This document shows, piece after piece, positions 8,173 to 16,409 of a DNA stretch of 35,554 nucleotides (positions within the stretch are counted from its first letter, which is position 1; every line of letters begins with the position of its first letter). The DNA lies in assembly GCA_003599345.1 (NCBI GenBank), contig QZJP01000044.1:1-35554 (forward strand), written 5' to 3'. The notes below the pieces were generated by a model. The model made no database searches and was not told the DNA's origin. It saw only the letters and a list, made by a program, of their open reading frames with translations. A program made the translations under genes and the position numbers. This stretch comes from Bacillota bacterium (GTDB taxonomy: Bacteria > Bacillota > Sulfobacillia > UBA995 > UBA9673).

Positions 8173-8400
8173 CTACTGCCGGCGGATGAGGTTCAGGACG
8201 ATCGTCAGCACCAGGCTCACTAGGAGCATGGTCACGACGGGGAAGTAGAACGTGGTGGCCCCCCGCCGGATGAGGATATCCCCGGGCAGATGCCCCAGGC
8301 CGATAGCCCCACCGTATCGGAGGACGAGTCCCGCGGCCACGAGCACGACCCCGGCACCAACCAGGAGGCGGCCCAGGGCGTCAAGACCTTCCCCGTTCAT
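8173..8400 (-). CDS. DUF2905 family small membrane protein
   Basis: A 75-aa integral membrane protein with two predicted spans, about residues 10-30 (LLVGAGVVLVAAGLVLRYGG) and 50-71 (TFYFPVVTMLLVSLVLTIVL). The LGHLPGDILIRRGATTFYFP linker is the DUF2905 signature. The start is ATG at 8400 with GAGAGG a few bases upstream; this lies within the last codons of queH (20 bp overlap). An open frame continues upstream to 8571, but it is antisense-like sequence inside queH and does not resemble the family. Function is unknown. It is often found near ruvB and queuosine genes in Bacillota, which fits this position. Confidence 0.85.
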   Translation of the reverse strand: MNGEGLDALGRLLVGAGVVLVAAGLVLRYGGAIGLGHLPGDILIRRGATTFYFPVVTMLLVSLVLTIVLNLIRRQ

Positions 8401-8983
8401 ACCTCTCAACCTCGCTCCAGAGACATCCGCAGTAGGGCTGTCGATACAGCCCGAGTTCGCGCGAGAGGGCGACCCCCTCCCGCCACCCCGGGCGGAAATC
8501 CCGGTAGGTGAAACGCACCTCGCCCCCGGCCCGTTCCGCCGCCGCCTCGCCGGCTCGACGGACCTCGTCATGGAGCTGGTAGGGGCTCACGAGAAGAGTG
8601 GTCGTGAACTCGCCAAGACCCCTCGCCGTCGCCTCACGGGCCGCTTCCGTCAACCGGAGGTCGTAGCAGGCTCGGCAGCGCACGTCGCGGTCCTTCCGAA
8701 CCGGAAGGGTGGCCTCAAGGTGCAGTTCAGGCCTGTAGCCACCCGCGACCTCCAGGTCGAGACCGCTCCGCGAAGCGTAGTCCTGCGCCGTATCGAGGCG
8801 CCTCCGGTACTCCCGCGACGGCTGGATGTTCGGGTTGAAGAAGAAACCCAGGGGCGAGTAGCCTTCGGCCACGAGCGCCCTGTGGGGGTGAACCGCGCAG
8901 GGGCCGCAGCATACGTGAAGCAGTATGGGCCGGCCCGTGCCCCGTTCCCCACCGCGCAGCCCGCCCTTGCTCTCCCCCGTCAC
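8381..8983 (-). CDS. queH: epoxyqueuosine reductase QueH
   Basis: Catalyses the last step of queuosine synthesis, reduction of epoxyqueuosine to queuosine in tRNA; QueH is the iron-sulfur enzyme that replaces QueG in many Bacillota. The 200-aa protein has the vicinal cysteines C25-C26 in [13 protein letters not shown], the pair C103xxC106 in RCRACYDLR, the TLLVSPYQ segment and a C-terminal [12 protein letters not shown] motif, all characteristic of the family (formerly DUF208). The start is GTG at 8983, overlapping ruvB by GTGA. With tgt and queA nearby it completes the tRNA-bound part of the pathway. Confidence 0.95.
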   Translation of the reverse strand: MTGESKGGLRGGERGTGRPILLHVCCGPCAVHPHRALVAEGYSPLGFFFNPNIQPSREYRRRLDTAQDYASRSGLDLEVAGGYRPELHLEATLPVRKDRDVRCRACYDLRLTEAAREATARGLGEFTTTLLVSPYQLHDEVRRAGEAAAERAGGEVRFTYRDFRPGWREGVALSRELGLYRQPYCGCLWSEVERYERGRS

Positions 8984-10047
8984 TCTCCCTCGACCTCGTC
9001 CCAGAGGGCCGGCTGGGAGGGTCGCCCTTGGGCCACCCCCGGCGGTGGCCGGCGACCGATGTGCTCGTAGGCCGGCCCGGTGAGCACACGCCCCCGAGGC
9101 GTCCTCATTATGAAACCCAGCTGCAGGAGAAAGGGTTCGTAGACGTCCTCCACCGTCTGGGACTCCTCGCTGATCGACGCGGCGATGGTGTCGAGGCCCA
9201 CCGGTCCGCCGCCGAACTTGTCGGCCATGGACAGGAGCATTCGCCGGTCCACGGGGTCGAGACCGTGCTCATCTATGTCGAGCAGGCGCAACCCCTCCCG
9301 GGCCGCCTCGACCGTGATGCGGCCGGTGCCCCGGACTTGAGCGTAGTCTCGAATGCGCCGGAGCAGCCGGTTGGCCACGCGAGGCGTTCCCCGCGAACGG
9401 CGGGCGATCTCGCCGGCCCCCTCCGGCGCGAGGTCGATGCCTAGAATCCCCGCCGAGCGGGTGACGATGCGGCTAAGGTCTTCCTGCGAGTAGAAGTCCA
9501 GCCTCAGGACGACACCGAAGCGGTCGCGCATGGGCGAGGTGATGAGCCCCGCTCGGGTCGTGGCCCCGACAAGAGTGAACCGGGGTAGGTCGAGGCGGAT
9601 GGACCGGGCACTCGGCCCTCTCCCGATGATGATGTCGAGGGCGTACTCCTCCATGGCGGGGTAGAGTATCTCCTCCACCGTGCGCCCGAGCCGGTGCACC
9701 TCGTCGATGAACAGGACGTCCCGGTCGGAGAGGTTGGTCAGAATGGCGGCCAGGTCCCCGGGCCGCTCGATGGCCGGACCCGAGGTGACCCGTATCCCCA
9801 CCTTCATCTCGTTGGCTATGACGTAGGCCAATGTGGTCTTGCCGAGGCCGGGCGGGCCGGAGAGCAGGACGTGGTCGAGCGGTTCAGCCCGGTCCCGGGC
9901 GGCCTCGATGAAAATCCTGAGGCGCTCGACCACGGCCCCCTGGCCGATGTACTGGTCGAAGGACCTCGGCCGGAGCCCGGGTTCGAAGCTTCCCTCGTCC
10001 GGCCGGGCCCGTGGCGAGACTATGCGCTCGTCCTCGGGGCTCGCCAT
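8980..10047 (-). CDS. ruvB: Holliday junction branch migration helicase RuvB
   Basis: AAA+ motor of the RuvAB branch migration complex, 355 aa. The domains run [12 protein letters not shown], Walker [15 protein letters not shown], Walker [11 protein letters not shown], sensor-1 [11 protein letters not shown] and the arginine-finger loop SPMRDRFG. The winged-helix C-terminus carries [26 protein letters not shown] and IMRTPRGR. The ATG at 10047 has AAGGAG about seven bases upstream. It is 37 bp downstream of ruvA and coupled to queH at its 3' end. Confidence 0.97.
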   Translation of the reverse strand: MASPEDERIVSPRARPDEGSFEPGLRPRSFDQYIGQGAVVERLRIFIEAARDRAEPLDHVLLSGPPGLGKTTLAYVIANEMKVGIRVTSGPAIERPGDLAAILTNLSDRDVLFIDEVHRLGRTVEEILYPAMEEYALDIIIGRGPSARSIRLDLPRFTLVGATTRAGLITSPMRDRFGVVLRLDFYSQEDLSRIVTRSAGILGIDLAPEGAGEIARRSRGTPRVANRLLRRIRDYAQVRGTGRITVEAAREGLRLLDIDEHGLDPVDRRMLLSMADKFGGGPVGLDTIAASISEESQTVEDVYEPFLLQLGFIMRTPRGRVLTGPAYEHIGRRPPPGVAQGRPSQPALWDEVEGE

Positions 10048-10084
10048 TCGGACTCCTTGTCTCCCTTCCCGTGGTGTTCGCCCT

Positions 10085-10684
10085 CTACAGGAGCTTCAAG
10101 GCCTTCTTGAGTAGGCCGGCCGTGTCGGCGTTCTCACCCAGTTCAGCCACGGCCCGGTCGACCGCTCCGGCGGCCTCGACCCGGGCATAGCCGAGCATCG
10201 CCAGAGCCTCCACGGCCTCCTCGCGCGGGTCACGAGACACGGGAGCCCCGGCGAGGTCCGCCGGGCCGAGACGCTGGCGCTCTGGGGCCAGCTTGTCGCG
10301 GAGTTCGACGACCAACCTCTGAGACAGCTTCTTTCCCACGCCTGGCAGGCGGCTGAGGCCGTCAGTATCCTCGTAGATCACGAGTTCGAGGAATCGCTTC
10401 GGGCGGCAGGCGGCCAGGATGCCTAGAGCCACCTTGGGTCCGACGCCGGAGACCGTCACCAGGAGGTCAAAAAGACCCGCCTCCTCGGCCGTGGCGAAGC
10501 CGAACAGGGTCAGGGCGTCTTCTCGAACGTGGAGCCGGGTGTGAAGGCTGACCTCCCCATCTTCTCCCGGCAGGGCGGACGTCGACGAATCCGGGGTCAA
10601 GACCTGGAACCCCACTCCTCCCACGTCAACCACCACGAAGCCCTTCCCGCGTTCGGCCACCCGGCCCCTGACGGAACGGATCAC
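10085..10684 (-). CDS. ruvA: Holliday junction branch migration protein RuvA
   Basis: Binds the four-way DNA junction and loads RuvB; 199 aa, standard length. It begins [27 protein letters not shown], the conserved OB-fold start. Two helix-hairpin-helix elements follow ([19 protein letters not shown] and [22 protein letters not shown]). The C-terminal domain III that contacts RuvB is seen in [17 protein letters not shown] chose the GTG at 10684, four bases after the ruvC stop, because the open frame upstream of it runs through ruvC and is unlike RuvA. Confidence 0.95.
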   Translation of the reverse strand: MIRSVRGRVAERGKGFVVVDVGGVGFQVLTPDSSTSALPGEDGEVSLHTRLHVREDALTLFGFATAEEAGLFDLLVTVSGVGPKVALGILAACRPKRFLELVIYEDTDGLSRLPGVGKKLSQRLVVELRDKLAPERQRLGPADLAGAPVSRDPREEAVEALAMLGYARVEAAGAVDRAVAELGENADTAGLLKKALKLL

Positions 10685-10688
10685 CCGC

Positions 10689-11207
10689 CTACCCCGCCTT
10701 TCCCGGCCCCGGGAGGCTCGCAGCCAGCCGGCCCTCGAGACCTCGGCTGTGGACACAGCACACGGCGACGGCCAGAGCGTCGGCGACATCGTCGGGTCTG
10801 GGCCTCTCTCGAAGACCCAGAATCATCCGGATCATCTCCTGCATCTGCCGCTTGTCCGCCCCTCCATAGCCCGTCACGGCCTGCTTGACCTGGGGTGGCG
10901 TGTACTCCTTGACGGTCTTGCCCGAAGCAGCGGCCGCCAGGAGTATGACGCCCCTGGCTTCGCCCACCGACAGGGCCGTCCGCACGTTCCGGTTGAAGAA
11001 CAACTGCTCGACGGCCACGGCGTCGGGGTCGTGCGCCGCGATGAGTTCAAGGAGCCTGGTATGTAGCATGAGGAGCCGTTCAGAGAGGGGTGAGTCCTTG
11101 GGGGTGGCTATGACCCCGAAGGCCGGAGCCCGCAGGCGGCCGTCGCTCTCGTAGACGAAGCCGTAGCCCGTAGCGGCCGTCCCGGGGTCCACGCCCAGAA
11201 CCAGCAT
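10689..11207 (-). CDS. ruvC: Holliday junction resolvase RuvC
   Basis: Endonuclease that resolves Holliday junctions, 172 aa. Acidic active-site residues sit in LGVDPGTAATGYG (Asp 7), AVEQLFFNRN (Glu) and DDVADALAVAVC near the C-terminus. The ATG at 11207 has GGGGAGGGG about eight bases upstream. The frame stays open for another 32 codons toward 11303, but that part crosses into the divergent CPBP gene and is not RuvC-like. The ruvCAB order is the common one. The promoter must lie in or beyond the 41-bp divergent gap. Confidence 0.95.
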   Translation of the reverse strand: MLVLGVDPGTAATGYGFVYESDGRLRAPAFGVIATPKDSPLSERLLMLHTRLLELIAAHDPDAVAVEQLFFNRNVRTALSVGEARGVILLAAAASGKTVKEYTPPQVKQAVTGYGGADKRQMQEMIRMILGLRERPRPDDVADALAVAVCCVHSRGLEGRLAASLPGPGKAG

Positions 11208-11248
11208 AGGGATTTCCCCTCCCCTGGGCGTAATTAGACGGCTGTGGA

Positions 11249-13318
11249 GTGTTTCCCTTGCCGCCTGAAGCAGCGCAACCTGAAGCAGTGCCGCCCGAAG
11301 CACCGCCAGCCCTGAGCGCGAGAGCGCGGAAGGCTCTGGTCTTGGGCCTGGCCCTCCTGGCGGCCGCGGTCGTCGCCGCCGGTCTCTCCCCTGTTCTCTG
11401 GGCTCGCGGTGCCTGCCCTCCGGCCGCGACGACGCCGGCGGGCGGATGGTCTGTCTACCGCGGGGCGTCCTTCGACGTCGTCTACCCCTCTCGCCTGGGG
11501 AACGTAGACGCGCCCGTCGTCGCCCGCCTCCTTGAAGAGGCGGCCTCTCAGGCCGCCGGCTTCCTCGGCCCGGCGGCCGGGCGCCCCGCCGGCCTGCGGC
11601 TCGTGGTAGTGCTCGACGCGGCGGGCCGGAGCCGGCCGGCCTGGCTTGAGGGGATGCGCGCCATCGGGGCCCGGGCCGGCTCGGAGGAGACCTGGCTCGA
11701 AGCCGCGGCGGCCGCCGTCCTGGCCGGGACGTCCGGGCGGGGGACCGCGGACCCGGGAGCCGCCGCGGCGCTCGCGGCCTGCCTCACGCCGGAGGGCCGC
11801 GAGGAGTGCCTCGCGGTGGCGGCCGCTCTGGACGCTCGCGGCCGCCTGGCAAGCGTCCCGCAGCTCATGTCCTGGTGGCCCTCTCTTCCTCTCGCCCGGG
11901 AACAACTCGGTTCGCTGCTCGCCTATGTGGAGTCGCGGTGGGGCCAACCGGCGGCGCGGTCTCTCCTCGGCAACTGGCCCGGACCCGCCCGGACCGGCTT
12001 CGGGGATTTCGAGAGACGGCTCGAGGCGGCCCTGGGCGGCGAAACCACCGCGGCCGGACTCGACCTCGGCTGGGTGGCCCACGTCAGAGAGTCTTCATCA
12101 GCCCTCGAGCCGGAGGCTCTCGAAAGTGCGGCACGGTTCACGGATTCCGAACTCGGGGCAGCCCGCGCCGCCGCAATAGCCCTGTCTCTCCTGGGCGTGG
12201 CGGTCGGGGCGGCCCTCTTACTGGCCCTGTCCGCGGCAGGCGAGAGAAGGGGCGGAGTGTTCGCCGTCCTGGCGTTTGCCCTGGCCGCGTGCCTCGAACT
12301 GGTGTTGTTCACGGACGGGCTGAGCCTGTGGGCCAAGTCCGCAATAGCCCTGGGCGAGGTGGTGGTCTTCTCTGTCCTCGCGGTCGCCCTGCGGCGTCGA
12401 TTGCCGCGCGGGCACCGCGACGGGCCCGAGCCACTCGCGCCGAGCGGGAGAGGCCTAGCCGAACTGGGCATAACCGTCGCGATGTTCCTGATGGTGATCT
12501 CCCCGCGCTTCGGGCTCTACTACTACTCGCGTGAGATATGGGCGAAGGCCCCCATGATGATCTTGGCCCTGGCCTTCCTCGTCCTCGAGGGCCGGCGGGG
12601 CTTCGACGAGGTCGGGCTCGGCCGGCCGGGCTGGCGGGTCGTCTGGATGGCCCTCGCCGGCGTGGTGGCCTTCCGGCTCACGACCGGGCTGACAGAAGCG
12701 ATCTACTACGGGGCCACGGCGCGCGTCACCGGGCTCGATTTCGCGTGGCACCTCTATGAGCCCTGGTGGCGGATCGGGTTCGACCACCACCCCTATGTGG
12801 CGTGGCCGGCCTCCTCGGCGGTTCAGGATATCTGGGACTTCTTCTTCGGCAACTTCGCGGAGGAACTGTTCTTCCGCGGCTATCTCCTGTCCAGATTGGC
12901 CCGGAGCATGGGCTGGTGGAAGGCCCTCTTCGCGCAGGCTGTCCTGTTCGGGTTCTTCCACGTTAACTACGACGGGTTCCCATTCGACCCGTTGCCGATG
13001 CTCTTCTACGTTCTGATGGCCACGGCGTTTGGTGTCCTGATGGGTCTACTTCTCAGGTACAGCGGCACGCTTCTGGTGCCGGCCCTGGTCCATCCGCTGT
13101 CGAACCTGGGAGTCCTCTGGGTAGGGGTGACCTACACCGCCTACCGGGGCAGTTGGCTCACCTACCTGGGCTACGACCCGCTTGAGGTCGTGCTCGGCCT
13201 GGTCCTGATACCCCTGGTCCTGCTGGCGGCGTCAGGCAAGCTGGGGACGCTGCGCCTTCCTGGACGTGGACCGAGGCTCAGAAGCAAGGGGCCCTACGTG
13301 GAAGTGCCCGGGGGCTAG
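11249..13318 (+). CDS. CPBP intramembrane metalloprotease fused to a degenerate peptidase-MA-like domain
   Basis: 689 aa, much longer than a simple CPBP protease. Residues 5-20 are a PPEA-repeat stub; a membrane span follows at about 28-46. Residues ~60-280 resemble an extracellular peptidase-MA (zincin-like) domain: FDVVYPSRLGNVDAPVVARL, a VVVLDA strand, and SVPQLMSWWPSLPLAREQL with LLAYVESRWGQPAARSLL. No HExxH is present, so it is probably inactive. About eight membrane spans follow. The CPBP (Abi) motifs are EELFFRG (E538, E539, R543), FGFFH (H571) and LVHPLSNLGVLW near 615. The GTG start has only a weak, close GGAG; the GTG at 11288 is an alternative. It diverges from ruvC and converges on the bofC-like gene. 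Substrate is unknown. Confidence 0.8.
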   Translation: MFPLPPEAAQPEAVPPEAPPALSARARKALVLGLALLAAAVVAAGLSPVLWARGACPPAATTPAGGWSVYRGASFDVVYPSRLGNVDAPVVARLLEEAASQAAGFLGPAAGRPAGLRLVVVLDAAGRSRPAWLEGMRAIGARAGSEETWLEAAAAAVLAGTSGRGTADPGAAAALAACLTPEGREECLAVAAALDARGRLASVPQLMSWWPSLPLAREQLGSLLAYVESRWGQPAARSLLGNWPGPARTGFGDFERRLEAALGGETTAAGLDLGWVAHVRESSSALEPEALESAARFTDSELGAARAAAIALSLLGVAVGAALLLALSAAGERRGGVFAVLAFALAACLELVLFTDGLSLWAKSAIALGEVVVFSVLAVALRRRLPRGHRDGPEPLAPSGRGLAELGITVAMFLMVISPRFGLYYYSREIWAKAPMMILALAFLVLEGRRGFDEVGLGRPGWRVVWMALAGVVAFRLTTGLTEAIYYGATARVTGLDFAWHLYEPWWRIGFDHHPYVAWPASSAVQDIWDFFFGNFAEELFFRGYLLSRLARSMGWWKALFAQAVLFGFFHVNYDGFPFDPLPMLFYVLMATAFGVLMGLLLRYSGTLLVPALVHPLSNLGVLWVGVTYTAYRGSWLTYLGYDPLEVVLGLVLIPLVLLAASGKLGTLRLPGRGPRLRSKGPYVEVPGG

Positions 13319-13339
13319 AAGGGCCCGCCGGTGAGGGGT

Positions 13340-14059
13340 CTAGTCCGACAAGCCCTCGATGTACCTGAGGACATCTTCCCGGTCCTTGAAGGCCTTCCCC
13401 GCCTCGAAGATGTCGACCTCGGCCTGGCTCAGGTCGCCCCTCTTGATGCCGGTCGGCCCGATGAGGATGAGCCGTACCGAGGGCACGTCATCGAGCGATC
13501 CTGCGTAGAGCATGAGGTCGTCGCCCTCCAGGCGCAGGGTGCACCGGGAGTGGGCGGGGCACATGGCGTCGCGCTCGGGGCGCTCGAGCTCAGCGCGCTC
13601 GGGGGCGAAGGCGGTGACGGTCCAGTCTTTGAGCTCAGTGACTAGCTGGTCGCGGGTCAGGCCCACGATGCCCGCGCCGGCGGTCGTGACCACCGACTCC
13701 TCGTGGCCGCAGCACTCGTAGACCACGGTCCAGACGAACGTAGCGCCCGGCAGGACCCTGATGTCTTCCGAGGGCACCGCCAGAGAACCCGAGCCCGAAC
13801 CCGCCCCGTCACCCGGCGGAACGTCCTCCCGCCCCCCACTCCCGGCGCCCGGGGCGAGACCGTCCCCGCCCGTCGAGGAGCCGCCGCCCCCCGAACCGAC
13901 CCTCACGCCGAGGAACCTCCAGAGACCCGATGGGTCGAGGTGAGGGACAACGCCCAGGTAGTGGCCTGCTGTGGCGAAGGTGAGCGTGAGAACGGCGATG
14001 AGGAGAAAGCCGCGCGCAAGCCGCCCGCGGCCCGAAAGAGGCCGGCGAGGCCGAACCAC
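13340..14059 (-). CDS. BofC-like sporulation protein, membrane-anchored
   Basis: 239 aa with a signal anchor at about residues 15-33, a Gly/Ser-rich linker (55-92) and a C-terminal domain matching the BofC C-terminal family: FVWTVVYECCGHE, GLTRDQLVTELKDWTVTAFAPERAEL, then a conserved tail with DIFEAGKAFKDREDVLRYIEGL. In B. subtilis BofC is a forespore intermembrane protein that restrains SpoIVB signalling. Identity here is only at domain level. Cys/His clusters C116-C117-x-H119 and C167xxH170xxC173 suggest a metal or disulfide site. The GTG at 14059 has GGGAGG eight bases upstream. Its position between yebC and the ruv genes is also that of Bacillus bofC. Confidence 0.7.
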   Translation of the reverse strand: MVRPRRPLSGRGRLARGFLLIAVLTLTFATAGHYLGVVPHLDPSGLWRFLGVRVGSGGGGSSTGGDGLAPGAGSGGREDVPPGDGAGSGSGSLAVPSEDIRVLPGATFVWTVVYECCGHEESVVTTAGAGIVGLTRDQLVTELKDWTVTAFAPERAELERPERDAMCPAHSRCTLRLEGDDLMLYAGSLDDVPSVRLILIGPTGIKRGDLSQAEVDIFEAGKAFKDREDVLRYIEGLSD

Positions 14060-14092
14060 GGTCAGGACCTCCCGATCTCCGAGTCTGGCCTC

Positions 14093-14122
14093 AAGTATGG
14101 CCGGACTGGATACGTTCTACTC
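14093..14122 (-). promoter_or_regulatory. candidate forespore sigma-G/F promoter for the bofC-like gene
   Basis: On the minus strand GAGTA (14122-14118), an 18-base spacer and CATACTT (14099-14093) match the B. subtilis sigma-G consensus GHATR-N18-CATNHTA at 4 of 5 and 6 of 7 positions with the exact spacer. It would start transcription about 25 bases before the ribosome binding site at 14073-14068. B. subtilis bofC is a forespore gene, so this makes sense. Short motifs can match by chance. Confidence 0.4.
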
Positions 14123-14144
14123 GGGAGGAAAGCCCAGGCTCGGT

Positions 14145-14879
14145 CTAGGTGTCCGTTTCGTAGTTGGCGTAGACGTTCTGGACGTCCTCGTGGTCCTCCA
14201 GAGCCTCGACGAGACCCAGGCACTTCTCGGCCTGTTCTCCCTCGAGGCGCACCGTGCTCTGGGGAATCATACTAATCTCCGCCTCGGCGACGTGTAGCCC
14301 GGCGTCCTTGACGGCCTCGACAACGGCCCTGAAGTCTTCGGGAGCCGTGACGACCTCGAAGGCGTCGTCCTCCACGCGGACATCTTCGGCCCCGGCCTCG
14401 AGCGCGACCATGAGGATGTCGTCCTCTGAGGCCTCGTTGTCCTCACGCGCCAGGATGATGGACCCCTTCTTCTTGAACATCCAGGCGACACAGCCCGACT
14501 CGCCGAGATTCCCTCCGTGGCGGGAGAAGATGTAGCGGATTTCCTGGGCCGTGCGGTTCCGGTTGTCGGTCATCAGCTCGACGAGGACCGCGACTCCGCC
14601 AGGCCCGTAGCCCTCGTAGGTGACCTCGTCGTAGACAGTGCCTTCATCCAGTTCGCCCGTGCCTTTCATGATCGCCCTCTGAATGTTGTCGGAGGGCATG
14701 TTGGCGGCTCGCGCCTTCTCGACCGCAAGCCGCAGCCGGAAGTTGGTCTCCGGATTGCCCCCGCCCTCCCTGGCCGCGGCTATGAGCTCGCGCCCCAGTT
14801 TGGTGTAGACGGCGCCCTTCTTGGCGTCGACGGCGGCTTTCCGCCTCTTGATGTTCGCCCACTTCGAATGGCCTGACAT
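14145..14879 (-). CDS. yebC: YebC/PmpR family protein
   Basis: Conserved 244-aa protein of the YebC/PmpR/TACO1 family, described both as a transcription regulator and, more recently, as a factor helping ribosomes through difficult sequences. It starts with the invariant MSGHSKWANIKRRKAAVDAKKG. KLGRELIAAAREGGGNPETNFRLR and YEGYGPGGVAVLVE are also typical. I chose ATG 14879 over the open frame to 14990 because the extra 37 residues have no family resemblance and the conserved start is exact. It is 61 bp after nadE and 85 bp before the bofC-like gene. Confidence 0.96.
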   Translation of the reverse strand: MSGHSKWANIKRRKAAVDAKKGAVYTKLGRELIAAAREGGGNPETNFRLRLAVEKARAANMPSDNIQRAIMKGTGELDEGTVYDEVTYEGYGPGGVAVLVELMTDNRNRTAQEIRYIFSRHGGNLGESGCVAWMFKKKGSIILAREDNEASEDDILMVALEAGAEDVRVEDDAFEVVTAPEDFRAVVEAVKDAGLHVAEAEISMIPQSTVRLEGEQAEKCLGLVEALEDHEDVQNVYANYETDT

Positions 14880-14940
14880 TCCCGCGACCCCCATGCCCTG
14901 CCGGTCGGACCGGCGGCCAGAATTAACCCCCAGCGACCCC

Positions 14941-15813
14941 TCAGAAATCGGGGATGGCCGGGACGCGCCGCTTGTGTTCGCTTCGGGCAACCATCTCCCG
15001 GATGCGCCCGGAGGTCTCCTCCGGAACCCGACCGCCGAGGAGAAAGCGATCGAGGAGTTCGTACGTGACGCCCATCTCGCCCTCGTCGGTCTGCCCCGGC
15101 CAGAGGCCCGCAGTCGGGGGCTTGGCGATGACCGGCTCGGGGACTCCGAGGTGCCTGGCGAGGGCCCTGACTTCCCCTTTCACGAGGTTGCCCAGGGGTA
15201 GGACGTCAACAGCTCCGTCGCCGTACTTGGTGAAGTATCCCACCGAAAGCTCGGCCCGGTTCCCGCTCCCGACCACGAGGCGGTTCAGGAGGTTCGCGTG
15301 GAAGTACCACGTCACCGCCCGCAGCCGCGCCCTGAGGTTGGCCAGGCTCAGCCCCCGCCTTCTGTCGGTTCCGTCCGGGAGGCCGGGGCCCACCCCGGGT
15401 CCGGCTTCGCCGCCGATGGCCCGCAGAATCGCCTCGTAGACGCCGTCGAGCGGGACGACCTTGACCGGGACGCCGAACTCGTCGGCCACCAGGCGCGCGT
15501 GGGCGGCATCCTCGGGCGCGCTGCCGCAGGGGAGGATGAGACCCAGGCATTCACCGGGGAAGGCTCGGGCACAGACGGCGGCGACGACGGAGGAATCTAT
15601 GCCGCCGCTGAGCCCGAACACGGCCCCGGCGGCCCCCGCCTCGACCGCGCGGTCGCGGAGCCATCCGACCAGCCGGTCGACGTACTCCGGTTCCCACCCA
15701 GCCGGCCGGCGGGACACGGGCGGCGGCTGCGGGCCACGCCCTCCGGGCCTACACGTGGCCTCGTTCCTGGCCTTGTCGTCGTCGGGATTCATGGCGTCAC
15801 TCATCAAACCCAC
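14941..15813 (-). CDS. nadE: NAD+ synthetase, ammonia-dependent type
   Basis: Makes NAD+ from deamido-NAD+, ATP and ammonia; 290 aa without the glutaminase domain. The PP-loop is VFGLSGGIDSSVVAAV. Other landmarks are LVVGSGNRAELSVGYFTKYGDGAVD and the KPPTAGLWPGQTDEGEMG segment that covers the active site. The first 45 residues are Pro/Arg-rich and poorly conserved. GTG 15813 is the furthest start, because a stop lies two codons upstream, but ATG 15804 and 15792 are possible and none has a strong ribosome binding site. It probably heads the nadE-yebC transcript. Confidence 0.93.
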   Translation of the reverse strand: MGLMSDAMNPDDDKARNEATCRPGGRGPQPPPVSRRPAGWEPEYVDRLVGWLRDRAVEAGAAGAVFGLSGGIDSSVVAAVCARAFPGECLGLILPCGSAPEDAAHARLVADEFGVPVKVVPLDGVYEAILRAIGGEAGPGVGPGLPDGTDRRRGLSLANLRARLRAVTWYFHANLLNRLVVGSGNRAELSVGYFTKYGDGAVDVLPLGNLVKGEVRALARHLGVPEPVIAKPPTAGLWPGQTDEGEMGVTYELLDRFLLGGRVPEETSGRIREMVARSEHKRRVPAIPDF

Positions 15814-15902
15814 ATTTCAATGCCCCCGAACGGTTCTCCTGTGGCCGCGCGGGGACGGCCCTCCTCGCGCCCTTCGGACACAGTCCCCAGGTGCGCGCTC
15901 CT

Positions 15903-15931
15903 TTGACGGTATCACCGGGGCGGCGTAGAAT
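15903..15931 (+). promoter_or_regulatory. sigma-A promoter of the arsR-type gene
   Basis: TTGACG (15903-15908), 17-base spacer, TAGAAT (15926-15931), about 45 bp before the arsR ATG. The 7-base arms TCACCGG (15912-15918) and CCGGTGA (15941-15947) flank the -10 as an inverted repeat and could be part of an autoregulatory operator, though arms 22 bases apart are not typical of ArsR sites. Confidence 0.75.
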
Positions 15932-15975
15932 CCTGGGAGACCGGTGACCGCCGGGAGCGCGAGGGGGCGGGACTC

Positions 15976-16362
15976 ATGAGAGATGATAGGACGTCTCCCC
16001 AGTCGCCGGAGGAGGCCGATGTGTGCGAGGTCTTCTCAGTGGACCAGAAAGCCGTCGCCGAGGCCCGCCGGCAGCTTCCGCCCGAGCCGCTCCTGGCGCG
16101 GCTGGCCGAGACGTTCCGGGCCCTCGGCGATCCCACCAGGGTGAGGATACTCCAGGCCCTGACGACCCGCGAGCTGTGCGTCTGTGACCTCGCCGCCGCC
16201 CTGGGTATGACTCCGTCGGCCATATCCCACCAGCTGCGCCTCCTCCGGCACCTCCGGCTCGTGAAGCCCCGCAAGGCGGGTCGCATGGTCTACTACTCCT
16301 TGGACGACGACCACGTCGTGGACCTTTTCAGCCGGGGGTTGGAGCACGTCAGGCACGGCTGA
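15976..16362 (+). CDS. ArsR/SmtB-family metal sensor, CadC/CzrA-like
   Basis: Winged-helix repressor of 128 aa that should release DNA on binding a metal. LAETFRALGDPTRVRILQAL, ELCVCDLAAALGMTPSAISHQLRLLRHLRLV and the wing GRMVYYSLDDDHV are standard. Both known metal sites are present: the alpha-3N/CadC type with C17, C68 and C70 (ELCVCD), and the alpha-5/CzrA type with D111, H113, H124 and H127. This combination fits Cd/Pb plus Zn sensing. The neighbouring P1B-2 ATPase on the other strand is the obvious target, but it is convergent rather than in an operon. ATG 15976 follows a GAGGGGGCGGG purine run. Confidence 0.92.
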   Translation: MRDDRTSPQSPEEADVCEVFSVDQKAVAEARRQLPPEPLLARLAETFRALGDPTRVRILQALTTRELCVCDLAAALGMTPSAISHQLRLLRHLRLVKPRKAGRMVYYSLDDDHVVDLFSRGLEHVRHG

Positions 16363-16409
16363 CGCCCCAGCGTTCGGAAGGTGCCGGGTGACAGCGTGCG
16401 GCTCGCCGG

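Noticed and set aside
8401-8571. N-terminal extension of the DUF2905 frame
   Set aside because: Out-of-frame reading of queH; the family begins at the ATG at 8400.
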